Source: Psychroflexus sediminis (GTDB lineage Bacteria; Bacteroidota; Bacteroidia; Flavobacteriales; Flavobacteriaceae). Taken from it: a DNA stretch of 64,000 bases. The stretch covers positions 124,001 to 188,000 of the forward strand of contig NZ_FNCW01000006.1 of the NCBI RefSeq assembly GCF_900099815.1, read 5' to 3'. Positions 28,201 through 36,310 of the stretch are shown one piece after another (the stretch's first letter is position 1; each line of letters opens with the position of its first letter). The notes under the pieces are model-generated. The model ran no database searches. It was not told the origin of the DNA and worked only from the letters and a program-made list of their open reading frames with translations. The translations under genes and the position numbers were made by a program.

Positions 28201-29205
28201 CATTCTTATGAGCTGGTTTCAAAATTAAAAACACACATCAAGTCAAAAAATATTCGTTTCATATTGATCAGTAAATCAAATTCAACAGAATATTATGAAA
28301 ACTTAGAGTTTAGTAAATATTTTGACCAGATACTGACAAAGCCTATTAAGAAGAGTGACCTATTAAGAATTTTAAAAAGTTCAGAAAAAAGTAAGAGTGA
28401 AGTTTCAAAAAATGAAATTAAAACAAAAAGTGTTGAAGAGACAGAAGGCCTCAAATTTTTGATTGCAGAGGATAATCTTATCAATATGGAGTTGATTAAA
28501 TCTTACTTGAAAAATATTTATACCAACGTGAATATCTATGAAGCAGAGGACGGTCTAAAAGCTCTTAAACTCTTCAAAAAACACAACCCGGATATGGTTT
28601 TTTCTGACATACAGATGCCCAATATGAACGGGTATGAGCTTGCAGCATCGATCAGAGGGGAAAAAAAAGGAAAGAACATTCCCATTATTGCGATTACAGC
28701 AGGGACGATGAATGGTGCCAAAGAGAAATGCCTCGAAGCAGGTATGGATGATTATATTTCAAAACCTATACTGCAGGAGTCCATTAAAAATGTCATTTTA
28801 AAATATGCTGTTCAAGACAAAAAGCATGCTATAAAAAATACTCCTACTAATAAACAGTCGAAAAGTAGCTCCAAAAAAGATAAAGCGGGTGAGTTTAAAA
28901 AATCTCACTTGATGGAAATGATTGGACATAATGAAACATTTTTTAATGAACTTATTAGACTGGCAGATGAAACCTTAACCAAAGCTTTGGCGGATTTAAA
29001 AGATGTAGAAAATAAGCAACAACTAAAGAAGCTTGCCCATAAAATAAAAGGTACCGCTTTAAATCTCGGGGCCTCATCCTTATCTGATTGTGCTTTGGAC
29101 ATTGAAAAATCGAATCTTACCACTAAAAAAGAAATAGATAAACAAAAAATGAGACTTCAAGATGAGATTAAACAACTCATCGATTCATTTCCCGTACTCA
29201 CCTAA
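25234..29205 (+). CDS. Cytoplasmic hybrid sensor histidine kinase: GAF, four PAS, HisKA, HATPase, pseudo-receiver, receiver, HPt
   Basis: 1323 aa without transmembrane segments, so it senses a cytosolic signal. Order: GAF (about 20-157); four PAS/PAC units (about 168-290, 295-415, 420-545, 548-668); HisKA with the phospho-acceptor His700 in FVANMSHEMRTPLNG; HATPase (about 800-915; NLLNNAIKF, DTGIGIAKENQKKIF, GGTGLGLAIS). A receiver-like segment follows (about 935-1050) with the phospho-acceptor Asp replaced by Asn983 (IIFINQEF) and the acidic pocket lost (VISSIEE). Then come a canonical receiver (acidic EDN pocket, Asp1125 in FSDIQMPNMNGYE, Lys in ISKP) and a C-terminal HPt (His1269 in AHKIKGTALNLGA). 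It is an intramolecular phosphorelay ending in a phospho-HPt. No response regulator is adjacent, so the output partner is elsewhere. Confidence 0.93.
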   Translation: MDKDQFNAIDKYGILDSNQDSGFDRLVEIAARVCECSQATLSIVDKDRFWIKSSFNFDLDEIPKEDSFCGNAIHNPNEIFIIHDASKVKTKNRKIDYLRSNNINFYAGKSIVDPDGYPIGTLCVFDSKAKKLSSSQQHILNQLSQEAMDKIISHKESLNLRMLNNGISDGKSRFQTLLNNTGDLVFLLDSDLNFMEFYRKGDDLFMEKESLVGKNIEDINLDKKLSNQIKLAVKASKLYQSSIPVEYELNRNGQQRWFSMNVNVIQREHHNTEILCVIREVSDRKKTEEKLKLINNLLEEAESLAKVGGWRYDVKKKELFWTPILKDIAGLKRDIQPTIDEALCFFKEGKNKELMTEKMLESIKYSTSYTGEFEIINAQKKHLWALVNIKPEIVNGECIGVYGSFQDITEVKSTKEKLKQERERLNNIINATNLGTWEWNIQTGESLFNSRFVEMMGYTQNEIQLNNSIDVWNKSTHPEDLKKSNLLLKEHFEGQTDFYQIELRIKHKLGHWIWVLDKGKVISWTKDGKPEWMFGTHQDISDKKALEKELKQNVQQFKNIFELSPVGIVITDFSSGEFLDVNKAMQDMIGYSEKEILGKSIWSITPENQTSATDYQQILKLKNLKKLGPFERVLKTKSGDSITVVINGLIHFDKNGKRIVISTLQDVTEQKKIEKKLKTSKAEAIKASQAKSEFVANMSHEMRTPLNGVIGFSDLLMKTPLNEVQYQYMRTVFQSAHILLDLINDVLDFSKIESGKLQLDTEKTDLLNIAEEVVDLTKYEAHKKDLELILVVDENVPDYVWVDSVRIKQILMNLLNNAIKFTYKGKVKLKISLKKKSNHLSNLVFSVEDTGIGIAKENQKKIFNAFIQEDTSVTKKYGGTGLGLAISDKILNLMNSKLKLKSKVGQGSQFYFDVLLQSEYDVNRKNKSLEDLENILVISSIEEYFETIKNHLKRFELKTDHAKDIETASQKMIEFSPQIIFINQEFSIKHSYELVSKLKTHIKSKNIRFILISKSNSTEYYENLEFSKYFDQILTKPIKKSDLLRILKSSEKSKSEVSKNEIKTKSVEETEGLKFLIAEDNLINMELIKSYLKNIYTNVNIYEAEDGLKALKLFKKHNPDMVFSDIQMPNMNGYELAASIRGEKKGKNIPIIAITAGTMNGAKEKCLEAGMDDYISKPILQESIKNVILKYAVQDKKHAIKNTPTNKQSKSSSKKDKAGEFKKSHLMEMIGHNETFFNELIRLADETLTKALADLKDVENKQQLKKLAHKIKGTALNLGASSLSDCALDIEKSNLTTKKEIDKQKMRLQDEIKQLIDSFPVLT

Positions 29206-29288
29206 ATCAAAAAGATTGAATTTATGCTAAAATTGCCTATGACGTGGTAAAATTAGTCCAAAATCTAAAAATATAGTATCTCATTCTT

Positions 29289-29296
29289 TATGTTTG
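29289..29296 (+). promoter_or_regulatory. -7 box for the sterol-desaturase-type gene
   Basis: TATGTTTG, a perfect TAnnTTTG, 17 nt before the ATG; no TTG at the right distance. Confidence 0.35.
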
Positions 29297-29313
29297 CAAA
29301 AAAAACACCGTAA

Positions 29314-30219
29314 ATGGAAAAAGTAAAAATAAGTTTAGAAGATGTTGCGAATTTAGATTTTACAACCATTATCTGGATTGCTGCACCCGTGATGTTCACG
29401 CTGGTAGCTCTGGAATCCTACTTCAGCTATAAGCAAAACAAAAAGCTTTACGAAGGCAAAGATTTTTTGGCTTCGACCTTTATTGGAGTGGTCAATATTC
29501 TTCTTAACGGCGTGATGAAACTCGGTGTTTTTGCTTTTTTCCTGTTTTTCTACAACCTCACCCCCCTTTACATTCCCATGACCTGGTGGTCTTTTGTGCT
29601 ATGTTTTATTGCTCTTGACTTCGTAAGATACTGGTCGCATAGAATTGCTCACGAGCAGCGGTTTTGGTGGTCTACACATGTAGTTCATCACAATTCTGAG
29701 TATTATAATCTCTCAACTTCTTTTAGATTATCCTGGACTCAAAACCTTAAAATCGTCTTCTTTTTACCGGTGATTTTGATGGGATTCCATCCTTTTGTGT
29801 TTTTAGTTGTTCATCAGATTGAGGTGCTTTACCAGTTCTGGATTCATACTGAATATATTAAAAAACTTCCAAAACCTATTGAATATATTTTCACAACACC
29901 GTCTCATCACCGAGTGCACCACTCCAAAAACGAACAATATTTGGATAAAAATTATGGTTCTACCTTAATTATATGGGACAGAATGTTTGGCACCTTCGCA
30001 GAAGAGGTTGAAAAACCGGTTTATGGAATCACCAAACCCATCAATACCTATAATCCTTTTATGCTCGTATTCCACGAGTGGATTGCACTTTTCAAAGATA
30101 TGACCAAAGCCAGATCCATTAAGAATGCTTTACAGATGGCCTTTGGCAGTCCCGTAGATTATCACAAATCTGAAATGGAAAAGATAAAAGTTCATAAAAC
30201 CAGGTTGAAAAAACAATAG
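29314..30219 (+). CDS. Sterol desaturase / fatty acid hydroxylase superfamily protein
   Basis: 301 aa integral-membrane di-iron enzyme. The three histidine clusters are present: HRIAHE (about 111-116), HVVHHN (about 124-129) and HHRVHH (about 199-204), with a further His in HSKNEQYLDKNYG. Hydrophobic segments lie at about 17-38, 60-85, 90-108 and 146-170. Family members hydroxylate or desaturate lipids such as sphingolipids, carotenoids or fatty acids; the substrate here is unknown and no carotenoid or ornithine-lipid genes are adjacent. It follows the hybrid kinase on the same strand but has its own -7 box, so co-regulation is not implied. Confidence 0.88.
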   Translation: MEKVKISLEDVANLDFTTIIWIAAPVMFTLVALESYFSYKQNKKLYEGKDFLASTFIGVVNILLNGVMKLGVFAFFLFFYNLTPLYIPMTWWSFVLCFIALDFVRYWSHRIAHEQRFWWSTHVVHHNSEYYNLSTSFRLSWTQNLKIVFFLPVILMGFHPFVFLVVHQIEVLYQFWIHTEYIKKLPKPIEYIFTTPSHHRVHHSKNEQYLDKNYGSTLIIWDRMFGTFAEEVEKPVYGITKPINTYNPFMLVFHEWIALFKDMTKARSIKNALQMAFGSPVDYHKSEMEKIKVHKTRLKKQ

Positions 30220-30289
30220 TCTGATTTTATATTGAATACAATCAGTTGTTAAGGGTATTTATTTTAAATTTACAGCAAACCCTTAACAC

Positions 30290-32764
30290 ATGAAATTTAA
30301 TTTAAGCTTTCTCTTTTTGTTCTGTTTTTTTGGTGCTTCTCAGGCACAAAATTCAATTCAATCTCCAGAAGAATTTTTAGGCTACAAGATTGGAACAGAA
30401 TTTACGCGACATCACCAGGTTGTAGACTATTTTAATCACCTGGCTGAAAACAGTTCAAACCTTACTTATTCCGCCTACGGTAAAACAAACGAACGCAGAA
30501 CCTTAAGCTATGCTGTGATTTCTTCCGAAGAAAATTTAAGTAACATTGAAGAAATCAGAATCAATAATCTCAAACAAACGGGAATCATCGAAGGAAAATC
30601 CAATCCTGAAATCGCGATTGTCTGGTTGAGTTATAATGTGCATGGCAATGAAGCTTCCAGTACAGAAGCTGCGATGCTTACGGCGTATGAGCTGGTAACC
30701 AATCGCCGAAACATTTTAGAAAATACAGTGGTCATTATAGACCCCTGTATTAATCCAGATGGTCGAGATCGTTATGTGAACTGGTACAATCAGGTCAAAG
30801 CAACTCCTTATTCTCCGTATCAGGATGCGGTAGAACACAACGAACCCTGGCCTGGAGGACGTCCCAACCACTATCTATACGACTTGAACAGGGACTGGAT
30901 GTGGGCAACGCAAGTAGAGACCCAGCAGCGTTTGAAACTTTACAACCAGTGGATGCCTCATGTGCATGTCGATTTTCACGAGCAGGGCATCAATTCACCT
31001 TATTATTTTGCACCAGCCGCAGAGCCCTTTCATGAGGTGATCACAGAATTTCAAAAGGAATTCCAAACCGAAATCGGAAAAAACAATGCTGATGCTTTCG
31101 ATGAGAAAGCATGGCTCTATTTTACCAGAGAGCGTTTTGATTTATTTTATCCAAGCTACGGAGATACCTACCCTACTTACAATGGGGCAATTGGTATGAC
31201 TTACGAGCAGGCTGGTCATGGACGCGCTGGTCTTGGGATCAATACCGATGAAGGTTATGAATTAACTTTGGTAGATCGGGTTCAGCATCACACGCTAACC
31301 GGTTTATCTACCATTGAAATTTCTTCTGAAAATGCTGCAAGATTGAATTCTGAATTCAAGACTTACTTCAAACAATCGCCAGATTTTGATTATTACGTTC
31401 TGGCTGGCGATAAACAAAAACTGAAGGTCTTAAGTGAACTTTTCGATAAGCACGACTATCTTTATGACATTTCAACGACTAAGACTTTAAAGGGAAGCCA
31501 GGTATATGGCAATAATAAAACTTCTTTTGATGCTGAACATGCCATAGTTCTGCCTGCAGGTCAGCCAAAAGCTAAAATGCTAAGGGTTTTATTTGAAGCT
31601 GATCCAAAATTGAGCACGCCGCTTACCTACGATATTACCTCCTGGAATTTAGCCCTGGCACATGGCGTTGATGTTTATCAGGTAAATGGAGAACTCGATA
31701 CCACATCTAAAAGCGAAATATTTTCCAAACAAGCTATTGAAAAAGAAACAGTCGGTTATATTTCTGAATGGAATAGCATGGCACATGCTAAATTTCTGGC
31801 AAAACTTCTCGAGCATAAGATTGATGTAAGAGCAACCACCAAAGCATTTAAGATTGAAAATCAATCTTTTGAACGCGGAAGTCTGGTCCTCACCAAAACC
31901 AACAACAAACAAGCTGATTTTGATTCCTTAGTCATTGCATTAGCCAGTGCATTTGAAATTGAACTGAAAGCTGCAACAACCGGTTTTTCAGATACAGGTA
32001 CAGATTTTGGCTCACCGGACATCAAGAAAATTCATCCACAGCGCATCGCTGTTTTAAGGGGCGAAGGAACTTCCTCACTAAGCTACGGTTCACTTTGGTA
32101 TTTCTTTGAACAGGAATTAAATTATCCAATTATATCCATCTCTACAGATGATTTCAGCAGTATAGATTTAAACGACTATGATGTACTGGTCCTTCCCAAC
32201 GGAAGTTACTCTTCCGCTTTAAATCAGAAAAAATTTGAAGATGTCACAGATTGGGTCAAAAGCGGAGGGAAAATCATCGCTATAGCAAATGCCTTATCCA
32301 CTTTTGAAGGTAAAAAAGGTTTTGGTTTGGAAAAAGTAGAAACCGAAAAAGACAGTACAGATACCAACCTCATTTCTTATGCCCAACGGGAAAAAGAACG
32401 CACCAAGGACAATATTACGGGAGCCATTTTTGAGGTGAGAGTGGATAACACACATCCGCTTGCTTTCGGCTACGAGGACACCTATGCCACTCTAAAAACG
32501 AGTTCTGCAGCTTATCAATATCTCAAAAAAGGCTACAATGTGGCTTATTTAGAAGATTCTCCTAGACCTTTAAGTGGTTTTTCAGGGGAAAAAGCCACAG
32601 AAAAAATCTCAAATTCTTTAGTTTTTGGAGAACAGCGACTCGGGCGTGGCAGCATCATTTATATGGTAGATGATGTGATGTTCCGTTCGTTTTGGGAAAA
32701 CGGTAAACTCTTTTTTGTGAATGCCCTGTTTATGGTCAACAACAGGAGCCAGGAATTCAGGTAA
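30290..32764 (+). CDS. M14 family zinc carboxypeptidase with C-terminal amidotransferase-like domain, 824 aa
   Basis: Signal peptide MKFNLSFLFLFCFFGASQAQ. The zinc site has His118 and Glu121 in NVHGNEASSTEAAML, His230 in VHVDFHEQG, YDLNRDWMW between them, and a probable catalytic Glu in GMTYEQAGHG. The C-terminal third (about 580-800) looks like a class I glutamine-amidotransferase-type alpha/beta domain (RIAVLRGEGTSSLSYGSLW; DYDVLVLPNGSYSS; KSGGKIIAIANALS) without an evident catalytic Cys, a known appendage in this peptidase group and probably structural. The enzyme is expected to trim peptides outside the cytoplasm. It ends at a hairpin shared with the convergent DUF4097-like gene. Confidence 0.9.
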   Translation: MKFNLSFLFLFCFFGASQAQNSIQSPEEFLGYKIGTEFTRHHQVVDYFNHLAENSSNLTYSAYGKTNERRTLSYAVISSEENLSNIEEIRINNLKQTGIIEGKSNPEIAIVWLSYNVHGNEASSTEAAMLTAYELVTNRRNILENTVVIIDPCINPDGRDRYVNWYNQVKATPYSPYQDAVEHNEPWPGGRPNHYLYDLNRDWMWATQVETQQRLKLYNQWMPHVHVDFHEQGINSPYYFAPAAEPFHEVITEFQKEFQTEIGKNNADAFDEKAWLYFTRERFDLFYPSYGDTYPTYNGAIGMTYEQAGHGRAGLGINTDEGYELTLVDRVQHHTLTGLSTIEISSENAARLNSEFKTYFKQSPDFDYYVLAGDKQKLKVLSELFDKHDYLYDISTTKTLKGSQVYGNNKTSFDAEHAIVLPAGQPKAKMLRVLFEADPKLSTPLTYDITSWNLALAHGVDVYQVNGELDTTSKSEIFSKQAIEKETVGYISEWNSMAHAKFLAKLLEHKIDVRATTKAFKIENQSFERGSLVLTKTNNKQADFDSLVIALASAFEIELKAATTGFSDTGTDFGSPDIKKIHPQRIAVLRGEGTSSLSYGSLWYFFEQELNYPIISISTDDFSSIDLNDYDVLVLPNGSYSSALNQKKFEDVTDWVKSGGKIIAIANALSTFEGKKGFGLEKVETEKDSTDTNLISYAQREKERTKDNITGAIFEVRVDNTHPLAFGYEDTYATLKTSSAAYQYLKKGYNVAYLEDSPRPLSGFSGEKATEKISNSLVFGEQRLGRGSIIYMVDDVMFRSFWENGKLFFVNALFMVNNRSQEFR

Positions 32765-32790
32765 GCTATCCCCGGCAGTTAAACTTATGA

Positions 32791-32825
32791 ACAAAAGCCC
32801 AAAGTTTGAGACTTTGGCCTTTTGT
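32791..32825. terminator. Bidirectional intrinsic terminator
   Basis: A 14-bp stem with one C-C mismatch (32791-32805 with 32811-32825, core CCAAAGT/ACTTTGG), 5-nt loop, AAAA/TTTT flanks; lies between the M14 gene and the convergent DUF4097-like gene. Confidence 0.75.
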
Positions 32826-32838
32826 AGTATACTGAAAA

Positions 32839-34119
32839 TTAATCTAAGTTGATTGTACTATAATTAGCTGATAATGAAAGTATTTGGGCATCATTCGTCT
32901 GACCTGCACTGGTGTAAATCACATCCTCAAAGCTTTTGGACATCTTCAGGTCTAGATCAGTATTCATATTGAATTTGGAATTGGAAGATTTAGCATAGAA
33001 TCTATAACTTGTATTTTTGGGGAGTTTGAGGTTAGCTGTGGATTTTTCCAATTGAATATCGATTAGAAAAAAGTCAGGGTCGATCTTATCTATAAATAAT
33101 TTGCCATAAGAACCATTAATAAGCCCCTGGTCTTTAAGATGTTTAATGCTTAATTCAGACATTTTGGACCTCACATTAAGTTTATTCACATCTCCTAATT
33201 CAACCTTTTTGGAATACACAAGATTTAAACTTAACTGGTCTGCCGAATCTACTCGCAAAGTGGAGTACTTCATGTTGATCTCTGAGTTTTTTCCTGACAG
33301 GTCTTTCAGTTTAAAATCGGAATATCTAAGATTAGCGGTCAAGTCTTTCATGGCGTCTGCATCGAGCTTAGAATGCCTTAAATCGACTTCAAACCTGGCC
33401 GATTGTGGCACTTTGATTTCTATAACTTTCTTTACAGAACTTTCAGAAATTGAATTTCCATAATCTTCTTTTAAGTCTTGAAACATATCCTGAGCTACAT
33501 CTCTAAAGGTTTTGATATAAATTTTTAAAGAGTCCAAATCCGAATGAAAACTCATCAGAGAGTCCTTCAGGAATTGATCTTTCCATACCATCATTTCTTT
33601 TCTGAAATTATTCATTTCATCTTTAAAGTCAGTGGAATTCAGTTGTTGCTTAAACTTTTCCAGGTAAGCTTTTCCTTCCTCCTTAAAGGCTAAATAATCA
33701 AAGTCAAATTCCAAAGCTGGTCCCGGTGGCATTGGCGGCCTTGGCGAACTCATATTTGGCTTTGGGGATTTAGGCGGCTTTGGAGATTGAATAAATGTAA
33801 AGTTTCTTACACCTGGATTGTTTGCAGATGAAACCTCTACCCTATTGCTATTTCCAAGCACCTTGACTTCATGAACATCAAAAAGTTCACTGGCCTCTTT
33901 TTCGCCAAACGTCTCACTGGATAAAGTCGTCTTTACCTCCACCTTATTTTTATTCCAGGTAGTCACTACAACTTCAGCATGAGACACATCCAGTGTAATG
34001 ACAGGATTTGTCTCCACATCAAAAGTTTCGAGGGTTTCGCGTTTACTTTGAGCCAATCCCAGGAGTGGCAGTAAAAAAATAATCATTAATTTATAGCTGA
34101 TACGTTTGGTCTTTTTCAT
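32839..34119 (-). CDS. Exported DUF4097-like (putative adhesin) protein of the ECF sigma operon
   Basis: 426 aa. Signal peptide after a basic start (MKKTKRISYKLMIIFLLPLLGLAQ). The mature protein opens with ETFDVETNPVITLDVSHAEVVVTTW, the short beta-helix-like pattern of DUF4097. A Pro/Ser/Lys-rich linker (about 110-140, with PKPPKSPKP and PPMPPGP) and a helical region (about 150-240) follow, then regular strands (RYSDFKLKDLSGKNSEINMKYSTLRVDSADQLSLNLVYSK). It overlaps the upstream anti-sigma-like gene by 29 bp (out of frame). Being third in a sigma/anti-sigma operon, it may report envelope state, but this is inference; no catalytic residues are seen. Confidence 0.65.
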   Translation of the reverse strand: MKKTKRISYKLMIIFLLPLLGLAQSKRETLETFDVETNPVITLDVSHAEVVVTTWNKNKVEVKTTLSSETFGEKEASELFDVHEVKVLGNSNRVEVSSANNPGVRNFTFIQSPKPPKSPKPNMSSPRPPMPPGPALEFDFDYLAFKEEGKAYLEKFKQQLNSTDFKDEMNNFRKEMMVWKDQFLKDSLMSFHSDLDSLKIYIKTFRDVAQDMFQDLKEDYGNSISESSVKKVIEIKVPQSARFEVDLRHSKLDADAMKDLTANLRYSDFKLKDLSGKNSEINMKYSTLRVDSADQLSLNLVYSKKVELGDVNKLNVRSKMSELSIKHLKDQGLINGSYGKLFIDKIDPDFFLIDIQLEKSTANLKLPKNTSYRFYAKSSNSKFNMNTDLDLKMSKSFEDVIYTSAGQTNDAQILSLSANYSTINLD

Positions 34120-34639
34120 GATTAAGGGTTTTAAGTTCGTTTAATTTGAGTTTTAAATTTTGAAGCAATTCAAGTCTCAACTGAAGATTTTCTATCATGG
34201 CGTCTATGATTAATTTATTATATCCATGGGTTTGTAAGTCTTTGCTTAATTTTTTGTAATCCTTTTCAATTTTTTCTAATTCATCCAAGTAGGAAAAAGC
34301 AACGTCTTCATAATTTCCATATTCCAAAGTCGCCAGTTCATAATTTATAGAGGTTTTAAAGAAGGTCTCTAAATTGCCTAACTCTGGTGATATGTCATTC
34401 AAATCAACTGTTTCATCAGCAATTGTGCTGGTATTGGATATTGGTGAAGCATTTGGAAACCAATACGTAGAAATTAAAATCCCGAGAATAAGGACAGCTG
34501 CTATTCTTTGTATCCACAGACTTTGACCTGCGCTTTTATCAGGTTCTGGCCCGAGTTTCATTTGAAAACGTTCGAGATGTCCTTCAGGCATTTTGAGTTG
34601 GTTCTCTGTGTATTTAAAATCCTTACGCAAATCTTTCAT
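34091..34639 (-). CDS. Membrane-anchored putative anti-sigma factor
   Basis: 182 aa with a short cytoplasmic N-terminus (about 1-42), one transmembrane segment (about 45-61, RIAAVLILGILISTYWF) and a periplasmic helical domain with coiled-coil-like heptads (LEKIEKDYKKLSKDLQ; LQLRLELLQNLKLKLNEL). This topology and its position after the ECF sigma gene (66 bp) point to an anti-sigma factor, though the N-terminal part lacks a zinc-binding HxxxCxxC motif, so it would be a non-ZAS type. The gene overlaps the DUF4097-like gene by 29 bp, suggesting translational coupling. Confidence 0.6.
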   Translation of the reverse strand: MKDLRKDFKYTENQLKMPEGHLERFQMKLGPEPDKSAGQSLWIQRIAAVLILGILISTYWFPNASPISNTSTIADETVDLNDISPELGNLETFFKTSINYELATLEYGNYEDVAFSYLDELEKIEKDYKKLSKDLQTHGYNKLIIDAMIENLQLRLELLQNLKLKLNELKTLNHEKDQTYQL

Positions 34640-34705
34640 CTGTAAAATTTTAGTATTTTAAAGCGATCCTATGTATTCGCCACAGGGCACTCTGCTTGTA
34701 CGTGT

Positions 34706-35284
34706 CTAGTGGTTATGACTCATTTCATAGCCTTTCATTTTTAATTGCTCTTTCAACATGTTTTTACCTCTGTGGAGTTGAGTTCGCGATGCATTGACAG
34801 AAACTTCCAGAATTTCAGAAATTTCCTCGTGATCGTAGCCTTCCATCAAATAAAGCTTGAGGACTACACTATATTTTTCAGGCAATTTGTCAATTGCCCT
34901 TTTAATATGGTTTACTTCCAGATGTTCCTCTACGTCCCAGTTATCATCGTTTTCAATGCTTAAATTCGGAACCTGATCCAGACACAGATCAAATGTTCTC
35001 TTGCGGAGAAAATCTATACTTTGATGAATTACGATCTGCTTCAACCAGGCCCCAAAGCTTGAACTGCCATCGTATCTTCTTAAATTCGAAAAGGCTTTTA
35101 TAAAAGCTTCCTGAGTGACATCTTGAGCCGTATCCATATCTTTTACATATCTGTAAGCTATAGTTAACATGGCATCACAATAGGAGTTGTAAAGCTTCAG
35201 CTGAGCTTTTCTGTTTCCCTTTAAACTTTCTTCTATAAGTTTGGCTGTGAACAAATTCAGTAGAGATAAATTAAATGGCTTCAC
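34706..35284 (-). CDS. ECF-family RNA polymerase sigma factor
   Basis: 192 aa with sigma region 2 (YNSYCDAMLTIAYRYVKDMDTAQDVTQEAFIKAF, about 29-65; region 2.4 RRYDGSSSFGAWLKQIVIHQSID) and region 4 (VVLKLYLMEGYDHEEISEILEVSVNASRTQLHRGKNMLKEQL, about 140-183, helix-turn-helix). The start is GTG at 35282-35284; nearby TTG codons in the next dozen positions are alternatives because no ATG precedes the conserved region. It heads an operon with a membrane anti-sigma-like protein and an exported DUF4097-like protein, the usual layout for envelope-stress or surface-signal response. Target promoters unknown. Confidence 0.88.
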   Translation of the reverse strand: MKPFNLSLLNLFTAKLIEESLKGNRKAQLKLYNSYCDAMLTIAYRYVKDMDTAQDVTQEAFIKAFSNLRRYDGSSSFGAWLKQIVIHQSIDFLRKRTFDLCLDQVPNLSIENDDNWDVEEHLEVNHIKRAIDKLPEKYSVVLKLYLMEGYDHEEISEILEVSVNASRTQLHRGKNMLKEQLKMKGYEMSHNH

Positions 35285-35398
35285 TATAAATACGTTTGAA
35301 AATCTCTGGCGTTACAAAACGAGTGATAAAAATCAATATTAGGGCTAAAATACTGAAATATAGCTTATTGAAATGGTGAGACCAACTGAGTTTTTTCA

Positions 35399-35436
35399 AT
35401 AAAAAAAGCTGCTTGATCGCTCAAACAGCCTTTTTA
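35399..35436 (-). terminator. Intrinsic terminator of the DJ-1/PfpI gene
   Basis: On the minus strand: GCTGTTTGA, loop GCGA, TCAAGCAGC (one G-T wobble), then a T-run; 20 nt after the stop at 35457. Confidence 0.75.
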
Positions 35437-35456
35437 TATTAAATCTTAAATTGGAT

Positions 35457-36005
35457 TTAAGCGTGTTGTAAATCGTGTTTTCCTTCATAAATCTCTTCAA
35501 CCATTTTCGCATTGAAGGCTGGAAGATCGTCAGGATTTCTAGAGGTTACTAAAGCTTCATCTACGACTACTTCTTTGTCAACCCAAAGTGCTCCTGCATT
35601 TTTGAGGTCTTTTTGGATAGAACTGAAAGAAGTCATTGTCCTGCCTTCTACGACTTCGGCCTCAATCAAAGTCCAGGCAGCGTGACAAATGGCGCCGACG
35701 GGCTTACTTTGCTTAAAGAAGTCTCTGACAAATACCAAAACATCTTCGTTTCTTCTGAGCTGATCTGGATTCATTACACCCCCTGGCAAAACCAAGGCAT
35801 TGTAATCTTTGGCACTCACCTCTTTGACGGTATAATCAACTTCGATTTCACCAGACCAGTCAGTTCCTTCCCAGCCCTTTATTTTTCCTTTTTCAAGACT
35901 TATTACATCTACCTGAAAATCTTCATTTTCCAAGGCTTGTTTAGGTGAAAATAATTCACTTTTTTCAAATCCGTTGGTGGCTAATATTGCTATTCTCTTC
36001 TTCAT
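35457..36005 (-). CDS. DJ-1/PfpI family protein (YhbO-like general stress protein)
   Basis: 182 aa, single-domain class I glutamine-amidotransferase fold. The nucleophile elbow is VGAICHAAWTLIEA with Cys107-His108; an acidic residue in NGFEKSEL (Glu14 or Glu17) completes the typical site. Members of this subgroup have been described as stress chaperones, deglycases or proteases, and which activity applies cannot be told. Single-gene unit with its own terminator; the upstream 300 bp is shared with the divergent SDR-like gene. No signal peptide, so cytoplasmic. Confidence 0.9.
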   Translation of the reverse strand: MKKRIAILATNGFEKSELFSPKQALENEDFQVDVISLEKGKIKGWEGTDWSGEIEVDYTVKEVSAKDYNALVLPGGVMNPDQLRRNEDVLVFVRDFFKQSKPVGAICHAAWTLIEAEVVEGRTMTSFSSIQKDLKNAGALWVDKEVVVDEALVTSRNPDDLPAFNAKMVEEIYEGKHDLQHA

Positions 36006-36125
36006 GATTTTATGATTTATGGTTCTATTAAATATAAAATACCTACTAACGAAAGTCTATTAAGGCCATTATAAAAAAAGTAGGGTTAAAGTTAAACTTT
36101 ATTAATTCCTAAAAACAAGCAGCGT

Positions 36126-36212
36126 ATGAAGCCATTTCTTGTTTTCATTTTGTGTCATATTTATTTTTGTACTGAAAATCCTTCTCAAACTCAGCAAAAA
36201 ATAAATTATTAA
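36126..36212 (+). CDS. Possible small lipoprotein, 28 aa
   Basis: ATG to TAA, reading MKPFLVFILCHIYFC then TENPSQTQQ. A Lys followed by a hydrophobic stretch and a Cys resembles a lipoprotein signal (IYFC) with only a 13-residue mature tail. No clear promoter box is visible just upstream and no homologue is known to me. It may be a real small protein, a gene remnant or chance. Confidence 0.2.
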   Translation: MKPFLVFILCHIYFCTENPSQTQQKINY

Positions 36213-36276
36213 TAGTATTTAACTTAATTTCTCTAATATTTAGTTTCATTTTAATCAAATTCGAAAACACTTTAAA

Positions 36277-36284
36277 TAACTTTG
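36277..36284 (+). promoter_or_regulatory. -7 box for the NAD(P)-binding protein gene
   Basis: TAACTTTG (perfect TAnnTTTG), 26 nt before the ATG at 36311; the -33 element is not convincing. Confidence 0.35.
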
Positions 36285-36310
36285 AAGTGAATAGTTAAAA
36301 ACAAACGTAA

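Larger units (their letters stand above)
36006..36310. other. 305-bp divergent intergenic region
   Basis: AT-rich. It contains a -7 box TAACTTTG at 36277-36284 for the rightward gene, and a 28-codon ORF at 36126-36212 described separately. No RNA gene or mobile element seen. Confidence 0.5.

Noticed and set aside
30220-30289. Hairpin CTGATT/AATCAG after the desaturase-type gene
   Set aside because: Six-bp stem with a long loop and no T-run; too weak to call a terminator.
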